Shown here: positions 43,850-52,182 of the stretch, one piece after another
Numbering within the stretch: position 1 is the stretch's first letter
Layout of the letters: each line of letters opens with the position of its first letter
From: Streptomyces wuyuanensis
GTDB lineage: Bacteria; Actinomycetota; Actinomycetes; Streptomycetales; Streptomycetaceae
DNA: 64,000 bases
NCBI RefSeq assembly: GCF_900103455.1
Contig: NZ_FNHI01000009.1
Coordinates: 1-64,000 of the forward strand
Direction: 5' to 3'
Notes under the pieces: model-generated
What the model was told of the DNA's origin: nothing
The model's input: only the letters and a program-made list of their open reading frames with translations
The model's database searches: none
Position numbers and translations under genes: made by a program

Positions 43850-45015
43850 TGTCCGTGCCGTCCGCTCGCACCGGCAGGGACGGGCCCGCACGGGCCACGA
43901 CCCTGGAGCTGTTCTTCGACCTCGTCTTCGTCTTCACCGCCACCCAGCTGACCGAGGTGCTGGTGGAGGACACCAGCTTCGGCGGGGCCGCCTGGGCCGT
44001 TGTGGTGTTCGGTCTGATCTGGTGGATGTTCAACGCCTACGTCTGGCTCACCAACGAGCTTCCGCCGCGCACCGATCGCAGACGGCTGCTGCTGTTCACC
44101 AGCATGGTCGGGTTCCTGGTGATGGCGCTGGCCATTCCCCGGGCCTTCGAGGAGGGCGCCGAGGCCAAGGTGTTCGCGGCGGGCTACGCGCTGGTCGTGA
44201 TCGTCCACGCGGGGCTGTTCTCGCGTACCAGCAGCGCCGCGGCGAGCCGTGCCATCCTGCGTCTCGCGCCGTTCAACCTCACCAGCGCGGCGCTGGTCCT
44301 GCTCGGCGCGTTCCTCGGCGGCACGGCGCAGTTCCTGCTGTGGACCGCCGCCCTGCTGATCGAGGCGCTGGCTCCGCGGCTGCACGGCCGGCTGGCCGGG
44401 TTCACCATCCGGCCGGAGCACTTCGTCGAGCGCCACGGGCTGATCATGATCATCGCGTTCGGGGAGTCGCTGATCGCGATCGCGCTCGGCGCCACCGGAC
44501 TGCCGTTCGACTTCTCCCTCGTCGCGACCGCGGTGCTGACGCTGATCGTCGCCGCGTGCCTGTGGTGGGTCTACTTCCGGCCGGACGTGGAGCGGGCCGA
44601 GAGGGCCCTCGCCCGGCAGTGCGACACGGCGCGCGCCGTCGCCGCCGTGAACGCGTACAACTACGCGCACATCCCGCTGCTGCTCGGTGTGGTCGTCTTC
44701 GCCGCGGGCGTGAAGAAGGTGCCCGGCCACGCCATGGAGCCCGCCACGACGGCCGGGGCGCTGTACGTGGGCGCGGGGCTCGCGCTCTTCCTGTGCGGGC
44801 ACGCGTGGTTCCGCCGCATCCTGCACCTGGGTGGCCCCTGGCTGCGGATCACCACGGCGGCGGCCGTACTGGCGACCGTCCCGGTCGGCCTTTTCACCGC
44901 AGCGCTGACGCAGTTGGCGGCGGTCGCCGTGGTGCTGTGCACCGCGCTGGCACTGGGCAACCGGGTGCAGCGCCGTCAGGCCCGCGCGGAGGCGTCCGGA
45001 CGGCTGGTCCGCTGA
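43849..45015 (+). CDS. Low-temperature-requirement A (LtrA)-like membrane protein
   Basis: A 388-residue membrane protein of the LtrA family. The diagnostic start TLELFFDLVFVFTATQLTEVL is followed by WMFNAYVWLTNELPPRTDRRRLLLFTSMVGFLVMALAIP and, near residue 200, HFVERHGLIMIIAFGESLIAIALGA. About nine to eleven hydrophobic helices are visible. LtrA was named for a growth phenotype in Listeria at low temperature; its activity is unknown. Its ATG overlaps the FUSC stop codon (TGATG), and a small hairpin follows at 45021-45035, ending a two-gene operon. Confidence 0.9.
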   Translation: MSVPSARTGRDGPARATTLELFFDLVFVFTATQLTEVLVEDTSFGGAAWAVVVFGLIWWMFNAYVWLTNELPPRTDRRRLLLFTSMVGFLVMALAIPRAFEEGAEAKVFAAGYALVVIVHAGLFSRTSSAAASRAILRLAPFNLTSAALVLLGAFLGGTAQFLLWTAALLIEALAPRLHGRLAGFTIRPEHFVERHGLIMIIAFGESLIAIALGATGLPFDFSLVATAVLTLIVAACLWWVYFRPDVERAERALARQCDTARAVAAVNAYNYAHIPLLLGVVVFAAGVKKVPGHAMEPATTAGALYVGAGLALFLCGHAWFRRILHLGGPWLRITTAAAVLATVPVGLFTAALTQLAAVAVVLCTALALGNRVQRRQARAEASGRLVR

Positions 45016-45020
45016 GACCG

Positions 45021-45035
45021 GCGGGACCGTCCCGC
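45021..45035 (+). terminator. Hairpin after FUSC-LtrA operon
   Basis: GCGGGA (45021-45026) and TCCCGC (45030-45035) pair around a 3-nt CCG loop, six bases after the LtrA stop codon. The stem is short but fully G/C-paired. Confidence 0.45.
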
Positions 45036-45244
45036 ACCGCCGCCCCCACGGGAGGCGCCCGAGCCGGTCGCCGGCCCCATCGGGCGCCTTTCGTACGCCC
45101 GAACGGCGGGCGGGCGGCCCACCCGTGTGGCGACCGGTCGTCAAAAGGGGAACAGAACCCGGTTCACGGGTCTCCGGACACCCGGGAAGCCCACGTCCGG
45201 GGCCCTTTGGTCACTCACCCGCATGGACTAATCACGGAGCGAGA

Positions 45245-45264
45245 ACCCCTGCGGCCATTGGGGT
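45245..45264. promoter_or_regulatory. Inverted repeat upstream of ABM gene
   Basis: ACCCC (45245-45249) and GGGGT (45260-45264) are exact reverse complements with a 10-nt spacer. The site is about 85 bases upstream of the first gene of the four-gene operon and may bind a regulator. Confidence 0.35.
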
Positions 45265-45348
45265 GTCCGCCATTCGGAGTTGCAGCCCCCCAGGGGCCAT
45301 GAGTCCTTAGAAAGCGTGTCCCGCCGGTTCTCACCATCAGGAGGAGAC

Positions 45349-45687
45349 ATGGGCACTGTGCAGAACAGCCGACAGAACGACAGGCTGTCCGTGGTTTTCG
45401 CGGTCCGGGTCATCGAGGGCGGCGAAAAGGGCTTCCTGGAGATGTACGACAAGCTCCGGAAGTCCGTCGCCGGTACTCCCGGCCACATCGTCGAAAGGCT
45501 GGGTGAGCCCGTCGACGACTCCCGCCAGTGGGTGATCACCAGCGAGTGGGAGACTCCCGAACACTTCTTCGCCTGGCAGCAGAGCGAGGACCACCGTGCC
45601 CTGGTGGCCCCGCTCCGCGAATGGGTCGACTCGACGCAGTCCCTCAGGTTCCGGGTCGTCAAGGAGACCGTGAAGGAGAAGTCATGA
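45349..45687 (+). CDS. ABM (antibiotic biosynthesis monooxygenase)-domain protein
   Basis: A 112-residue protein with one ABM ferredoxin-like fold: LSVVFAVRVIEGGEKGFLEMYDKLRKSVAGTPGHIVERLGEPVDDSRQWVITSEWETPEHFFAWQQSEDHRAL is the full domain, written here in one run only for orientation of its ends (VVFAVRVIEGG to SEDHRAL). Such small enzymes oxidise aromatic or quinone-type intermediates without cofactors, or bind heme. The ATG at 45349 has the best ribosome site in the region, AGGAGGAG, six bases upstream, so the operon starts here. Its stop overlaps the next start by 4 bases. Confidence 0.85.
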   Translation: MGTVQNSRQNDRLSVVFAVRVIEGGEKGFLEMYDKLRKSVAGTPGHIVERLGEPVDDSRQWVITSEWETPEHFFAWQQSEDHRALVAPLREWVDSTQSLRFRVVKETVKEKS

Positions 45688-46571
45688 CGTACGCCACGAA
45701 GGGCCCCGTCGCCGTCCTCGGTCTCGGCACCATGGGCAGCGGCCTGGCCTCACGCCTCCTCGATCAAGGCATACAGGTGCGGGTGTGGAACCGCACCCCG
45801 GAGCGTGCCGAGCCGCTCGCCAGAGCGGGCGCCTTCGCCGCGTCCCGCCCGAGCGAAGCGGTCGAGGGCACGAGTGCCGCCATCTGCACCGTCGCCGACG
45901 GCGACGCCCTGAGCACCGTGCTGCGCGGTCCGGACGGGATCCTGGCCCGGGGCGGCTATCCCGGCGCCCTGATCTGCGCCAGCACCGTCGCGCCCGACGA
46001 GGTCGTCCGGCTGGCCGGGGACGCCCCCTCCGTGCTGGACGTCGGCATGCTCGGCAACCGCGACCACGCCCGCGACGGCGAACTGCGCCTGTTCGTCGGC
46101 GGCGAGGAGCGGGTCTTCACCGCGGGCCGGCCGCTTCTGGAGATGCTGGCCAAGGAGGTCGTCCATCTGGGCGCACTCGGTTCCGGCATGCGGATGAAGC
46201 TGCTCCTCAACCTGCTGATGGGCATAGAGGTGCAGGCGATGGCCGAGGCCGCCGAGCTGGCGGCCGCCTCCGGACTCGACCGGAAGCAGGTCCTGCGCAC
46301 GATAGCGGGCAGCGGCTTCGCGTCACCGGTCATGTCGTTCAAGTCCCGGCGCCTTGCCGCGGGCCGCTTCGAGGAGCCGGACTTCCGGCTGCGGCTGATG
46401 GCCAAGGACCTCATGCTCGCAACGGAGCAGGCCGCAGCTTCCGGCCTGAGCCTGCCGCTCACCGCGGCGGCCGCGGAGACCCACGTCCGCGCCACCGAGC
46501 AGGGGTTCGGTGACGAGGACTGCGCCGCGGTCACCCGCGCCCTCACACGGAAACCGGGAACCGACAAATGA
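45684..46571 (+). CDS. NAD(P)-dependent oxidoreductase, 3-hydroxyisobutyrate-dehydrogenase-like
   Basis: A 295-residue beta-hydroxyacid-dehydrogenase-type enzyme. The nucleotide-binding start is VAVLGLGTMGSGLASRLLDQG, followed by VWNRTPERAEPLARAG; the arginine after N favours NADP binding. STVAPDEVVRLAGD, then LDVGMLGNRDHARDGELRLFVGG covers the substrate region and LKLLLNLLMG-like MKLLLNLLMGIEVQAMAEAAEL contains the expected catalytic lysine. The family reduces or oxidises short 3-hydroxyacids and imines; the SGG substrate motif of classical members is altered to STVAP. It overlaps both neighbours by 4 bases (ATGA), so it belongs to the four-gene unit. Confidence 0.87.
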   Translation: MTYATKGPVAVLGLGTMGSGLASRLLDQGIQVRVWNRTPERAEPLARAGAFAASRPSEAVEGTSAAICTVADGDALSTVLRGPDGILARGGYPGALICASTVAPDEVVRLAGDAPSVLDVGMLGNRDHARDGELRLFVGGEERVFTAGRPLLEMLAKEVVHLGALGSGMRMKLLLNLLMGIEVQAMAEAAELAAASGLDRKQVLRTIAGSGFASPVMSFKSRRLAAGRFEEPDFRLRLMAKDLMLATEQAAASGLSLPLTAAAAETHVRATEQGFGDEDCAAVTRALTRKPGTDK

Positions 46572-47590
46572 TCATCGACATCCACGGACACCTGTCCCCG
46601 CCGGAGGCGGCCGAACGCTTCCCCATGCCCCCCAGCCTGACCGACGTGGACGGAATGCTCGCCGCCCGGGCCCAGGCCGGAATCGACCTCACCATCATCG
46701 GCAGCCCCGTCGGCGCCGGGGCGATGGCGCGGGTCCCGGGCGTGGACAACTACAAGCAACCGCGCGACCGGCTGCGTGGCTTCCACGCGTGGATGTCGGG
46801 TCTGATCACCAAGTTCCCGGACCAGTTGCGCGGGTACGTGTACGCCAACCCGTTCGGGGACGACGACCATCTGGAAGGGGTGCGGGAGACGCTGGCGGAC
46901 CCCGCCTTCGTCGGCCTGATCACCACTTCCAGCGTGCACGGCGAGCTGCTCGGCTCGCCGCGTGCGGACTCCTTCTTCGCGCTGGCCGCCGAGGCAGGAG
47001 TGCCCGTCATGGTGCACGCGCCGGCCGAGCCGATCGGCACGGAGCGGGTGGAGAACATCGCCTTCGTCGAGCAGATCGGCCGTTTCGGCGACGTCACCAT
47101 GGGCATGGCCATGATCGCTTTCGCGGGGTGGCTGGACAAGTACCCCGGTCTGCGACTGATCGGCGCGACCGGCGGCGGTGCCATGGCCCTGCTGCCGGAG
47201 CGCCTGCAGATGGCGGCGCGCCCCCGGCACTGGGGCGGGGGCGCGCCGCCCTCCGCACCGCCGAAGGCCGGCCGGACCGGGGGCGGACAGCCCCCGGCCG
47301 GCCGGCCGGCGGGGGCCCCGGAGCCGACCGTCCAGGCGTCGCCCGACCCGGGCGCCGCGCTGCGGCGCATGTACGTCGACACCAGCCCGTTCAGCTCGGC
47401 GCACCTGAGCCTCAACACGGAGGTGCTGGGGCCCGAGCGGATGCTTTTCGGCACCGACTCGCCGCCGCTGTCCGTGCCGCTCGAGGACCTCATCCGCATG
47501 ATCGAGAAGCTGCCCGTCGACAAGGCGGCCCAGCAGCGCATCCTCGGCGGCAATGCCGAGGCCCTCTTCGACCTCAGGAGCCGTCCGTGA
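46568..47590 (+). CDS. Amidohydrolase-2 family protein (ACMSD/decarboxylase-like), altered active site
   Basis: A 340-residue TIM-barrel protein of the amidohydrolase-2 group, which contains aromatic-acid decarboxylases and hydrolases. The metal motif HxH is DIHGHL (H6, H8), H150 in VPVMVHAPAEP follows and D297 in LFGTDSPP is the last ligand. The histidine normally present in the AHGGG strand is a threonine here (LIGATGGGAMALLPERL, T201). Residues about 222-258 form a glycine/proline-rich insertion unlike the rest of the protein (GGGAPPSAPPKAG, then TGGGQPPAGRPAGAPEP). Start and stop overlap neighbouring genes by 4 bases each. Decarboxylase, hydrolase or binding roles are all open. Confidence 0.85.
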   Translation: MIIDIHGHLSPPEAAERFPMPPSLTDVDGMLAARAQAGIDLTIIGSPVGAGAMARVPGVDNYKQPRDRLRGFHAWMSGLITKFPDQLRGYVYANPFGDDDHLEGVRETLADPAFVGLITTSSVHGELLGSPRADSFFALAAEAGVPVMVHAPAEPIGTERVENIAFVEQIGRFGDVTMGMAMIAFAGWLDKYPGLRLIGATGGGAMALLPERLQMAARPRHWGGGAPPSAPPKAGRTGGGQPPAGRPAGAPEPTVQASPDPGAALRRMYVDTSPFSSAHLSLNTEVLGPERMLFGTDSPPLSVPLEDLIRMIEKLPVDKAAQQRILGGNAEALFDLRSRP

Positions 47591-48825
47591 CCACGACGCA
47601 CGACCCCGTCGCCGCAGCCGAGCGGTGCACCGCGGAGTTCCGGCGGAACCCGCACCCGGTGTACGCGCACCTCAGGGAGACCACTCCGGTCTGCCCGATG
47701 ACACCGCCGCACGGCATCGAGACGTATCTGATCACCCGGTACGAGGACGCGCGCGCGGCGCTGTCGGACCCCCGGCTGAGCAAGGACATGTACGGGGCCA
47801 TGGACGCGTACCGGAGGATCTTCGGCGACTCGTCGGTGGCGCTGGACGACAACATGCTCAACTCCGACGCGCCCAAGCACACCCGGCTGCGCAAGCTCGT
47901 GAACTCCGAGTTCACCCCGCGCCGGGTCGAGGCCCTCCGGCCGAAGATCCAGGACATCGTGGACCGGCTGCTCGACGCCTGCCCGACCGGGGAACCGTTC
48001 GACCTGCTACCGGCGTTCGCCTTCCCGGTGCCGATCACGGTGATCTGCGAGCTGCTCGGCGTACCGCCCAAGGAGCGGTCGCTGATGCAGGAGCTGTCGA
48101 CGACGGTGGCCCAGACGGGCTTCGGCGAGGAGTTCAAGCGGGCCCAGCAGCAGGCGGAGGAGAACCTCCACGCCTACTTCACGGAACTCGTCGCGCGCAA
48201 GCGCGCCGAGCCGGGCGACGACCTGCTCAGCGCGCTCGCCGCGACCCAGGACCAGGAGGGCGGGCTCACCGGGAACGAACTCGTCTCCACGGCCTTCCTG
48301 CTGATGTTCGCCGGCCACAAGACGACCGCGTACCTCATCGGCAACGCCGTGTACCACTTCCTCGCCGATCCCGCGCAGCTCCGCGCCGTGCAGGAGGATC
48401 CGGAGCTGGTCGGTCCGGCGGTGGAGGAGCTGGTCCGCTTCGACGGCTCGGTCGAGAGCGCGACCTTCCGGTACGCGACCGAGGACATGGAGCTCGGCGG
48501 CACCCGCATCCCCAAGGGAGCGCTGGTGCAGATCTCGCTCCTGTCGGCCAACCGCGACCCGCTGAAGTTCGAGAAGCCGGACGAGTTCGACGTCCGCCGG
48601 CAGGGCACCGCCGCCCACATCGGCTTCGGCCACGGCGGTCACTACTGCCTGGGAGCGCCACTGGCCCGCCTGGAGATGCAGCTCGCGCTGAACGGCCTGT
48701 TCGGCCGGTTCCCGAGGATCGCACTGGCCGACCCGCAGGCTGCGCCGGCGTGGATGGAGGTGCCGTTCCCGGCCTTCCGCGGCCTGACGGAACTGCCGGT
48801 CGTGCTCGAACCCGCCGCGTCCTGA
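47587..48825 (+). CDS. Cytochrome P450 with non-canonical I-helix
   Basis: A 412-residue soluble bacterial P450. The heme loop FGHGGHYCLGAPLARLE holds C354, the ExxR pair is E281/R284 in EELVRF, and the perf/meander region is FDVRRQGTAAHIGFG. The I-helix reads FAGHKTTAYL; the acid of the usual A-G-x-D/E-T-T is K245 here. That residue normally helps deliver protons for O-O cleavage. Substrate-contacting regions resemble CYP107/105-type actinobacterial enzymes, but subfamily cannot be assigned by eye. GTG at 47587 overlaps the amidohydrolase stop (GTGA). No ferredoxin gene is adjacent. It ends the operon before a 17-bp hairpin. Confidence 0.92.
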   Translation: MTTTHDPVAAAERCTAEFRRNPHPVYAHLRETTPVCPMTPPHGIETYLITRYEDARAALSDPRLSKDMYGAMDAYRRIFGDSSVALDDNMLNSDAPKHTRLRKLVNSEFTPRRVEALRPKIQDIVDRLLDACPTGEPFDLLPAFAFPVPITVICELLGVPPKERSLMQELSTTVAQTGFGEEFKRAQQQAEENLHAYFTELVARKRAEPGDDLLSALAATQDQEGGLTGNELVSTAFLLMFAGHKTTAYLIGNAVYHFLADPAQLRAVQEDPELVGPAVEELVRFDGSVESATFRYATEDMELGGTRIPKGALVQISLLSANRDPLKFEKPDEFDVRRQGTAAHIGFGHGGHYCLGAPLARLEMQLALNGLFGRFPRIALADPQAAPAWMEVPFPAFRGLTELPVVLEPAAS

Positions 48826-48843
48826 CCGCCGGCGGCCCAGAAC

Positions 48844-48889
48844 GCCGCGGTGCGAGCCCGTACCCCCCGAGCCGGGCTCGCACCGCGGC
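48844..48889 (+). terminator. 17-bp perfect hairpin terminator after P450 gene
   Basis: Arms at 48844-48860 (GCCGCGGTGCGAGCCCG) and 48873-48889 are exact reverse complements with a 12-nt loop, 18 bases after the P450 stop. It closes the four-gene unit. Confidence 0.85.
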
Positions 48890-48936
48890 CCCATGTCGCG
48901 GTGCCCCGTCCCGTGGCGATGGGTACGGTCGGAACC

Positions 48937-49731
48937 ATGCAACGCGTCGGCGCGGTCCTGATCGACATCGACGGTGTGCTCACCGTCTCCTGGAAGCCCC
49001 TGCCGGGGGCGGTGGAGGCGATGGAACGGCTGCGGGAGCGGGGCGTTCCGCTGGCCCTGGTCACCAACACCACGGCGCGCACGCGGGAGTCCGTCGCCGC
49101 CGCGCTGTCCGGGGCGGGCTTCCCGGTGACCGCCGACGACATCCTCACCGCTCCCGCCGCGACCGCCGCCCATCTCGCGCGCCACTTCCCCGGCGCGCGA
49201 TGCCTGCTGCTCAACAGCGGTGACATCGCGGGCGACCTCGAAGGGGTCACCCTCCTGGGCCCGGAGGACGACACCCCGGCGGAGGTGGTCGTCGTCGGAG
49301 GCGCGGGCCCCGAGTTCGGCTACGCGGAACTGAACCGCGCCTTCGCCCATCTCCAGCGCGGCGCGCGTCTGGTCGCCATGCACCGCAATCTGTACTGGCG
49401 GACCGACGCGGGGCTCCAGCTCGACTCGGGCGCGTTCCTGACGGGCCTGGAGCAGGCGGCCGGCACGGAGGCCGAGGTGCTCGGCAAGCCTTCGGCGGCC
49501 TTCTTCGCCACGGCGCTGGCACGTCTCGGTGCCGATCCCGCCGGGACGCTCATGGTGGGCGACGACATCGAGTCCGACGTCCTCGCGGCCCAGCGCCAGG
49601 GGCTCACCGGGGTCCTGGTCAGGACGGGCAAGTACCGGCCCGAGACCCACCGGGACGCGTCGGGGACCCCGGACCACGTGCTGGACTCGTTCGCCGATCT
49701 GCCGCGGCTCCTGGAGCGGCCGGACGGCTGA
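48937..49731 (+). CDS. HAD-superfamily phosphatase (subfamily IIA)
   Basis: A 264-residue HAD-IIA phosphatase. Motif I is LIDIDGVLTVSWKPLPGA with nucleophile D10 and acid/base D12, motif II TNTTARTRESV, motif III lysine in LGKPSAAFF and motif IV MVGDDIESDVLAAQRQGL. The family (NagD/PLP-phosphatase-like) removes phosphate from small phosphorylated molecules in the cytoplasm. An ATG at 48919 lies in the same frame; 48937 is preferred because similarity begins there and GGAA precedes it. It follows the P450 terminator and is probably a separate unit. Confidence 0.88.
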   Translation: MQRVGAVLIDIDGVLTVSWKPLPGAVEAMERLRERGVPLALVTNTTARTRESVAAALSGAGFPVTADDILTAPAATAAHLARHFPGARCLLLNSGDIAGDLEGVTLLGPEDDTPAEVVVVGGAGPEFGYAELNRAFAHLQRGARLVAMHRNLYWRTDAGLQLDSGAFLTGLEQAAGTEAEVLGKPSAAFFATALARLGADPAGTLMVGDDIESDVLAAQRQGLTGVLVRTGKYRPETHRDASGTPDHVLDSFADLPRLLERPDG

Positions 49732-49951
49732 GGGACGCAACGGCCGAGGGACGTGGGTGGGCTCTCCTCGTCGGTCCGGATGAGACACCTGGTGCGGAGG
49801 GCGGCGGGACGAGCGCGCAAAGGGCCGGGGAGGGCGGCATGGAGGACGCCGCGCGCGCTCGGGTGGGCTCGTGCGAGCCGGTCGGACCGGGGGGCTCCGC
49901 TCTCCGCGAACCAAACGGACACACGGCACGCAGGGGTGATGGGGTGTCGGC

Positions 49952-50995
49952 ATGGAGATCCTGGTCCTGGGTGGAACGGCGTGGGTGGGCCGCGAGTTGT
50001 CGAGACGGGCGATCGAGCGGGGACACAGTGTGGCCTGCCTCGCCCGTGGCCAGAGCGGCTCCGTCGCCGACGGAGCAACGCTCGTCGCCGCCGACCGGTG
50101 TGACGTACGGGCGTACGAGCCGTTGCTCGACCGTGAGTGGGACGCGGTCTTCGAGGTCTCGTGGCAGCCGGGCTTCGTCCGCCGGGCCCTGGACGCCCTG
50201 GCCCCCAGAGCCCGGCACTGGACGTACGTGTCCTCCGTCAGCGCCTACGCCTCCCACGGCGTCGCCGGCGCGAACGAGTCGTCGGCTCTGTTGGCCCCAG
50301 CGGAGCGGGACGAGGTGGACCGTGCGCTCTACGGCGAGGCGAAGGCAGCCTGCGAGCAGGCCTCCGCGGCCGCCGTGGGCGACCGGCTCCTCATCGCGCG
50401 AGCCGGTCTCATCGGCGGCCCCGGTGACCACAGCGGACGCTCCGGCTACTGGGTGGCTCGGGCAGCACGCCGGCCACGAGAGCCGATGCTTGTTCCCGAC
50501 GCGCCGGCCCTTCCCACCCAGGCGGTCGACGTGCGTGACCTCACGGGCTGGCTGCTCGACGCCGCGGAGGCGGGAACCACAGGCACCTACGACGCTGTGG
50601 GGCCTGTCGTTCCGTTCGGCGAGTGGATCGAGCTGTCCCGCGCCATCGGAGGTCACACCGGGGCGGTGGTGCCGGCCGACGCGGCATGGCTGCTCGCCAA
50701 CGACGTGGCCGGATTCATGGGGCCCGAGTCTCTCCCCATGTGGCTGGACGAGCCGGGCTGGGAGGGATTTTCGGCGCGGAGCGGAGCGGCGGCCCGTGCC
50801 GCGGGTCTGCGTCACCGGCCGCGGAAGGAAATGCTGGCGGACCTGCTGGCCTGGGAACGGGACGAGGGCCTCGACCGGGAGCGCCGTGCCGGCCTCAGCG
50901 CCACGCGGGAACGGGAGCTGATCGACGCCCTGCGCGCGGACCTGGCCTCGGATGACGCGCAGGACGCGAGCGACGACACCAAGGACACCGCGTGA
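49952..50995 (+). CDS. NAD-dependent epimerase/dehydratase-like (extended SDR) protein
   Basis: A 347-residue extended short-chain dehydrogenase/reductase. The start [24 protein letters not shown] holds the glycine-rich NAD(P) loop. [10 protein letters not shown] and Y127-GEA-K131 are the catalytic serine and YxxxK pair. The second half ([31 protein letters not shown]) matches reductase-type members that act as sugar or isoflavone-like reductases. Start ATG at 49952 follows a G-run without a good ribosome site. It is 220 bases after the HAD gene. Substrate unknown. Confidence 0.87.
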   Translation: MEILVLGGTAWVGRELSRRAIERGHSVACLARGQSGSVADGATLVAADRCDVRAYEPLLDREWDAVFEVSWQPGFVRRALDALAPRARHWTYVSSVSAYASHGVAGANESSALLAPAERDEVDRALYGEAKAACEQASAAAVGDRLLIARAGLIGGPGDHSGRSGYWVARAARRPREPMLVPDAPALPTQAVDVRDLTGWLLDAAEAGTTGTYDAVGPVVPFGEWIELSRAIGGHTGAVVPADAAWLLANDVAGFMGPESLPMWLDEPGWEGFSARSGAAARAAGLRHRPRKEMLADLLAWERDEGLDRERRAGLSATRERELIDALRADLASDDAQDASDDTKDTA

Positions 50996-51020
50996 TGACA
51001 CGGGGAGCGCAGATCACCGG

Positions 51021-51185
51021 GTGTGCCCGGAATGCGGCGCCGTGATGGCGTACGAGGCGGGTCGGTGGACCGACCGCGGGGTGCTGTGGCGGGGCGGCGA
51101 AGGCCGGTGCGAGTGCTGCGCCCACGGGTGGTGCGAGCGCGACCACTGTCCGGTGACGCCCGATCGCGTCGGCAGGCGTTGCTGA
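51021..51185 (+). pseudogene. Zinc-ribbon coding fragment, probably N-terminal part of a frame-disrupted gene
   Basis: About 54 codons with six or seven cysteines: VCPECGAVMAYEAGRWTDRG followed by LWRGGEGRCECCAHGWCERDHCPV. CPECG and the CECC...WCERDHC cluster look like metal ligands. No good ribosome site precedes the GTG at 51021, and the frame ends at 51185. In a different frame the next 200 bases read like a ribosomal L7/L12-type domain (see next entry), so a single small gene may have been split by an indel near 51185. Confidence 0.4.
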
Positions 51186-51199
51186 GGGCGCACGGACCG

Positions 51200-51394
51200 G
51201 TGAGGCCCGGGCTCGCGGACGCCCGGAGCGACCTGGTCCCCGTGCTGAGGGCGCTGCGCACGAAGGAGGACCTGACCGTGGCGGAAGCACGTGCCCGGGC
51301 CGGCGAACGGCCCGGCACCGGCCTCGTCGGAACCCTGGTGGAGGTGGAGTTCCTGGCACTCGGCCTTCGCGACCGGGGGCTGGCCGTGGTCGTC
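51200..51394 (+). pseudogene. L7/L12 C-terminal-like coding fragment
   Basis: About 65 codons (SDLVPVLRALRTKEDLTVAEARARAGERPG, then GTLVEVEFLALGLRDRGLAVVV) follow the helix-strand pattern of the L7/L12 C-terminal domain, usually written KIxVIKxIRxxTGLGLxEAKxLVE. The frame is open through to the DUF779 gene (51605-51973) but similarity stops near 51394. It is read one frame off from the preceding zinc-ribbon fragment, which suggests a disrupted fusion gene. Confidence 0.35.
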
Positions 51395-51604
51395 GGGCGC
51401 CCTGCGCCCGCCGGGGGCTCCGGACTCGCAGGGCCCCGACGCGGCGGCCGCCGTGCAACCCCGTCGCAACGTCGCGCGGAGTTGACTGGGCCGCCTGCGG
51501 AGCGCCGCGCGGAGCAGTGCGGCGGGGAAGGGGCGGAACGTGTGTCTGCGTCATGTGAAGCGCCCGGCGCGCGGGCGGGCGGCACGGACCCCGGACGTCG
51601 TGTC

Positions 51605-51973
51605 GTGAGCGCCCGGACGGATGCGGTCGCACCCGTGGAGTTCACCCCCGCCGCGGCCGACCTCGTGCGGCGGCTGACCGCGGCCCACGGGCCTCTGATG
51701 TTCCACCAGTCGGGAGGCTGCTGCGACGGCAGCGCCCCGATGTGCTATCCGGAGGGCGAGTTCCGGACCGGCGGCTCGGACGTGCTCCTGGCGGAGCTGA
51801 CCGTCGAGGGCGTCGAGGCTCCCGTGCCCTTCTGGATGTCGGTGAGCCAGTACGAGGCGTGGCGCCACACGCGTCTGATCGTCGACGTGGTCGAGGGGCG
51901 CGGCAGCGGATTCTCGCTGGAGGCCCCCGAGGGCGTGCGGTTCCTGATCCGGTCCCGGCTGCTCGGTATGTGA
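51605..51973 (+). CDS. DUF779 protein
   Basis: A 122-residue protein of the DUF779 family: VEFTPAAADLVRRLTAAHGPLMFHQSGGCCDGSAPMCYPEGEF, then YEAWRHTRLIVDVVEGRGSGFSLEAPEGVRFLIRSRLL at the end. The HQSGGCCDGSAPMCY motif is conserved and may bind metal. In other actinobacteria these genes sit beside aldehyde dehydrogenase genes; none is adjacent here. The GTG at 51605 is chosen from the start of similarity, with weak ribosome sequence; the frame is open far upstream. Confidence 0.8.
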   Translation: MSARTDAVAPVEFTPAAADLVRRLTAAHGPLMFHQSGGCCDGSAPMCYPEGEFRTGGSDVLLAELTVEGVEAPVPFWMSVSQYEAWRHTRLIVDVVEGRGSGFSLEAPEGVRFLIRSRLLGM

Positions 51974-52182
51974 CCCGGCCGGGGAGCGGCGCCCCGGTCA
52001 CACGGGTGAACGGTGCACGGCGCAGGGAAGCGCGCCCGGGTCCGGAGCGGCATCGGGCGGGTGCATCGGGGCTGCTGCGGCGGCGGAGCGCCGCGTCACC
52101 GCGCGGGACGGCGCGGCGGTGGCTAGCGTGGCCCGCAGGGAGCCTCCGAGCCTCACACCGCGCACAGAAGAGAGCCACCGTC

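Larger units (their letters stand above)
45016..45348. other. Intergenic promoter region before the four-gene operon
   Basis: About 333 bases. It holds a small hairpin at its left end (45021-45035), then an A-containing stretch, inverted CCGGAC/GTCCGG around 45174-45200, the ACCCC/GGGGT repeat at 45245-45264 and a run of C then G near 45285. The strong AGGAGGAG site for the next gene is at the right end. These symmetries make it a good candidate for regulator binding. Confidence 0.5.

Noticed and set aside
45349..48825. Classical antibiotic biosynthetic cluster
   Set aside because: No PKS, NRPS, terpene or RiPP core genes, regulator or resistance gene adjoin the four genes, so a full cluster call is not supported.
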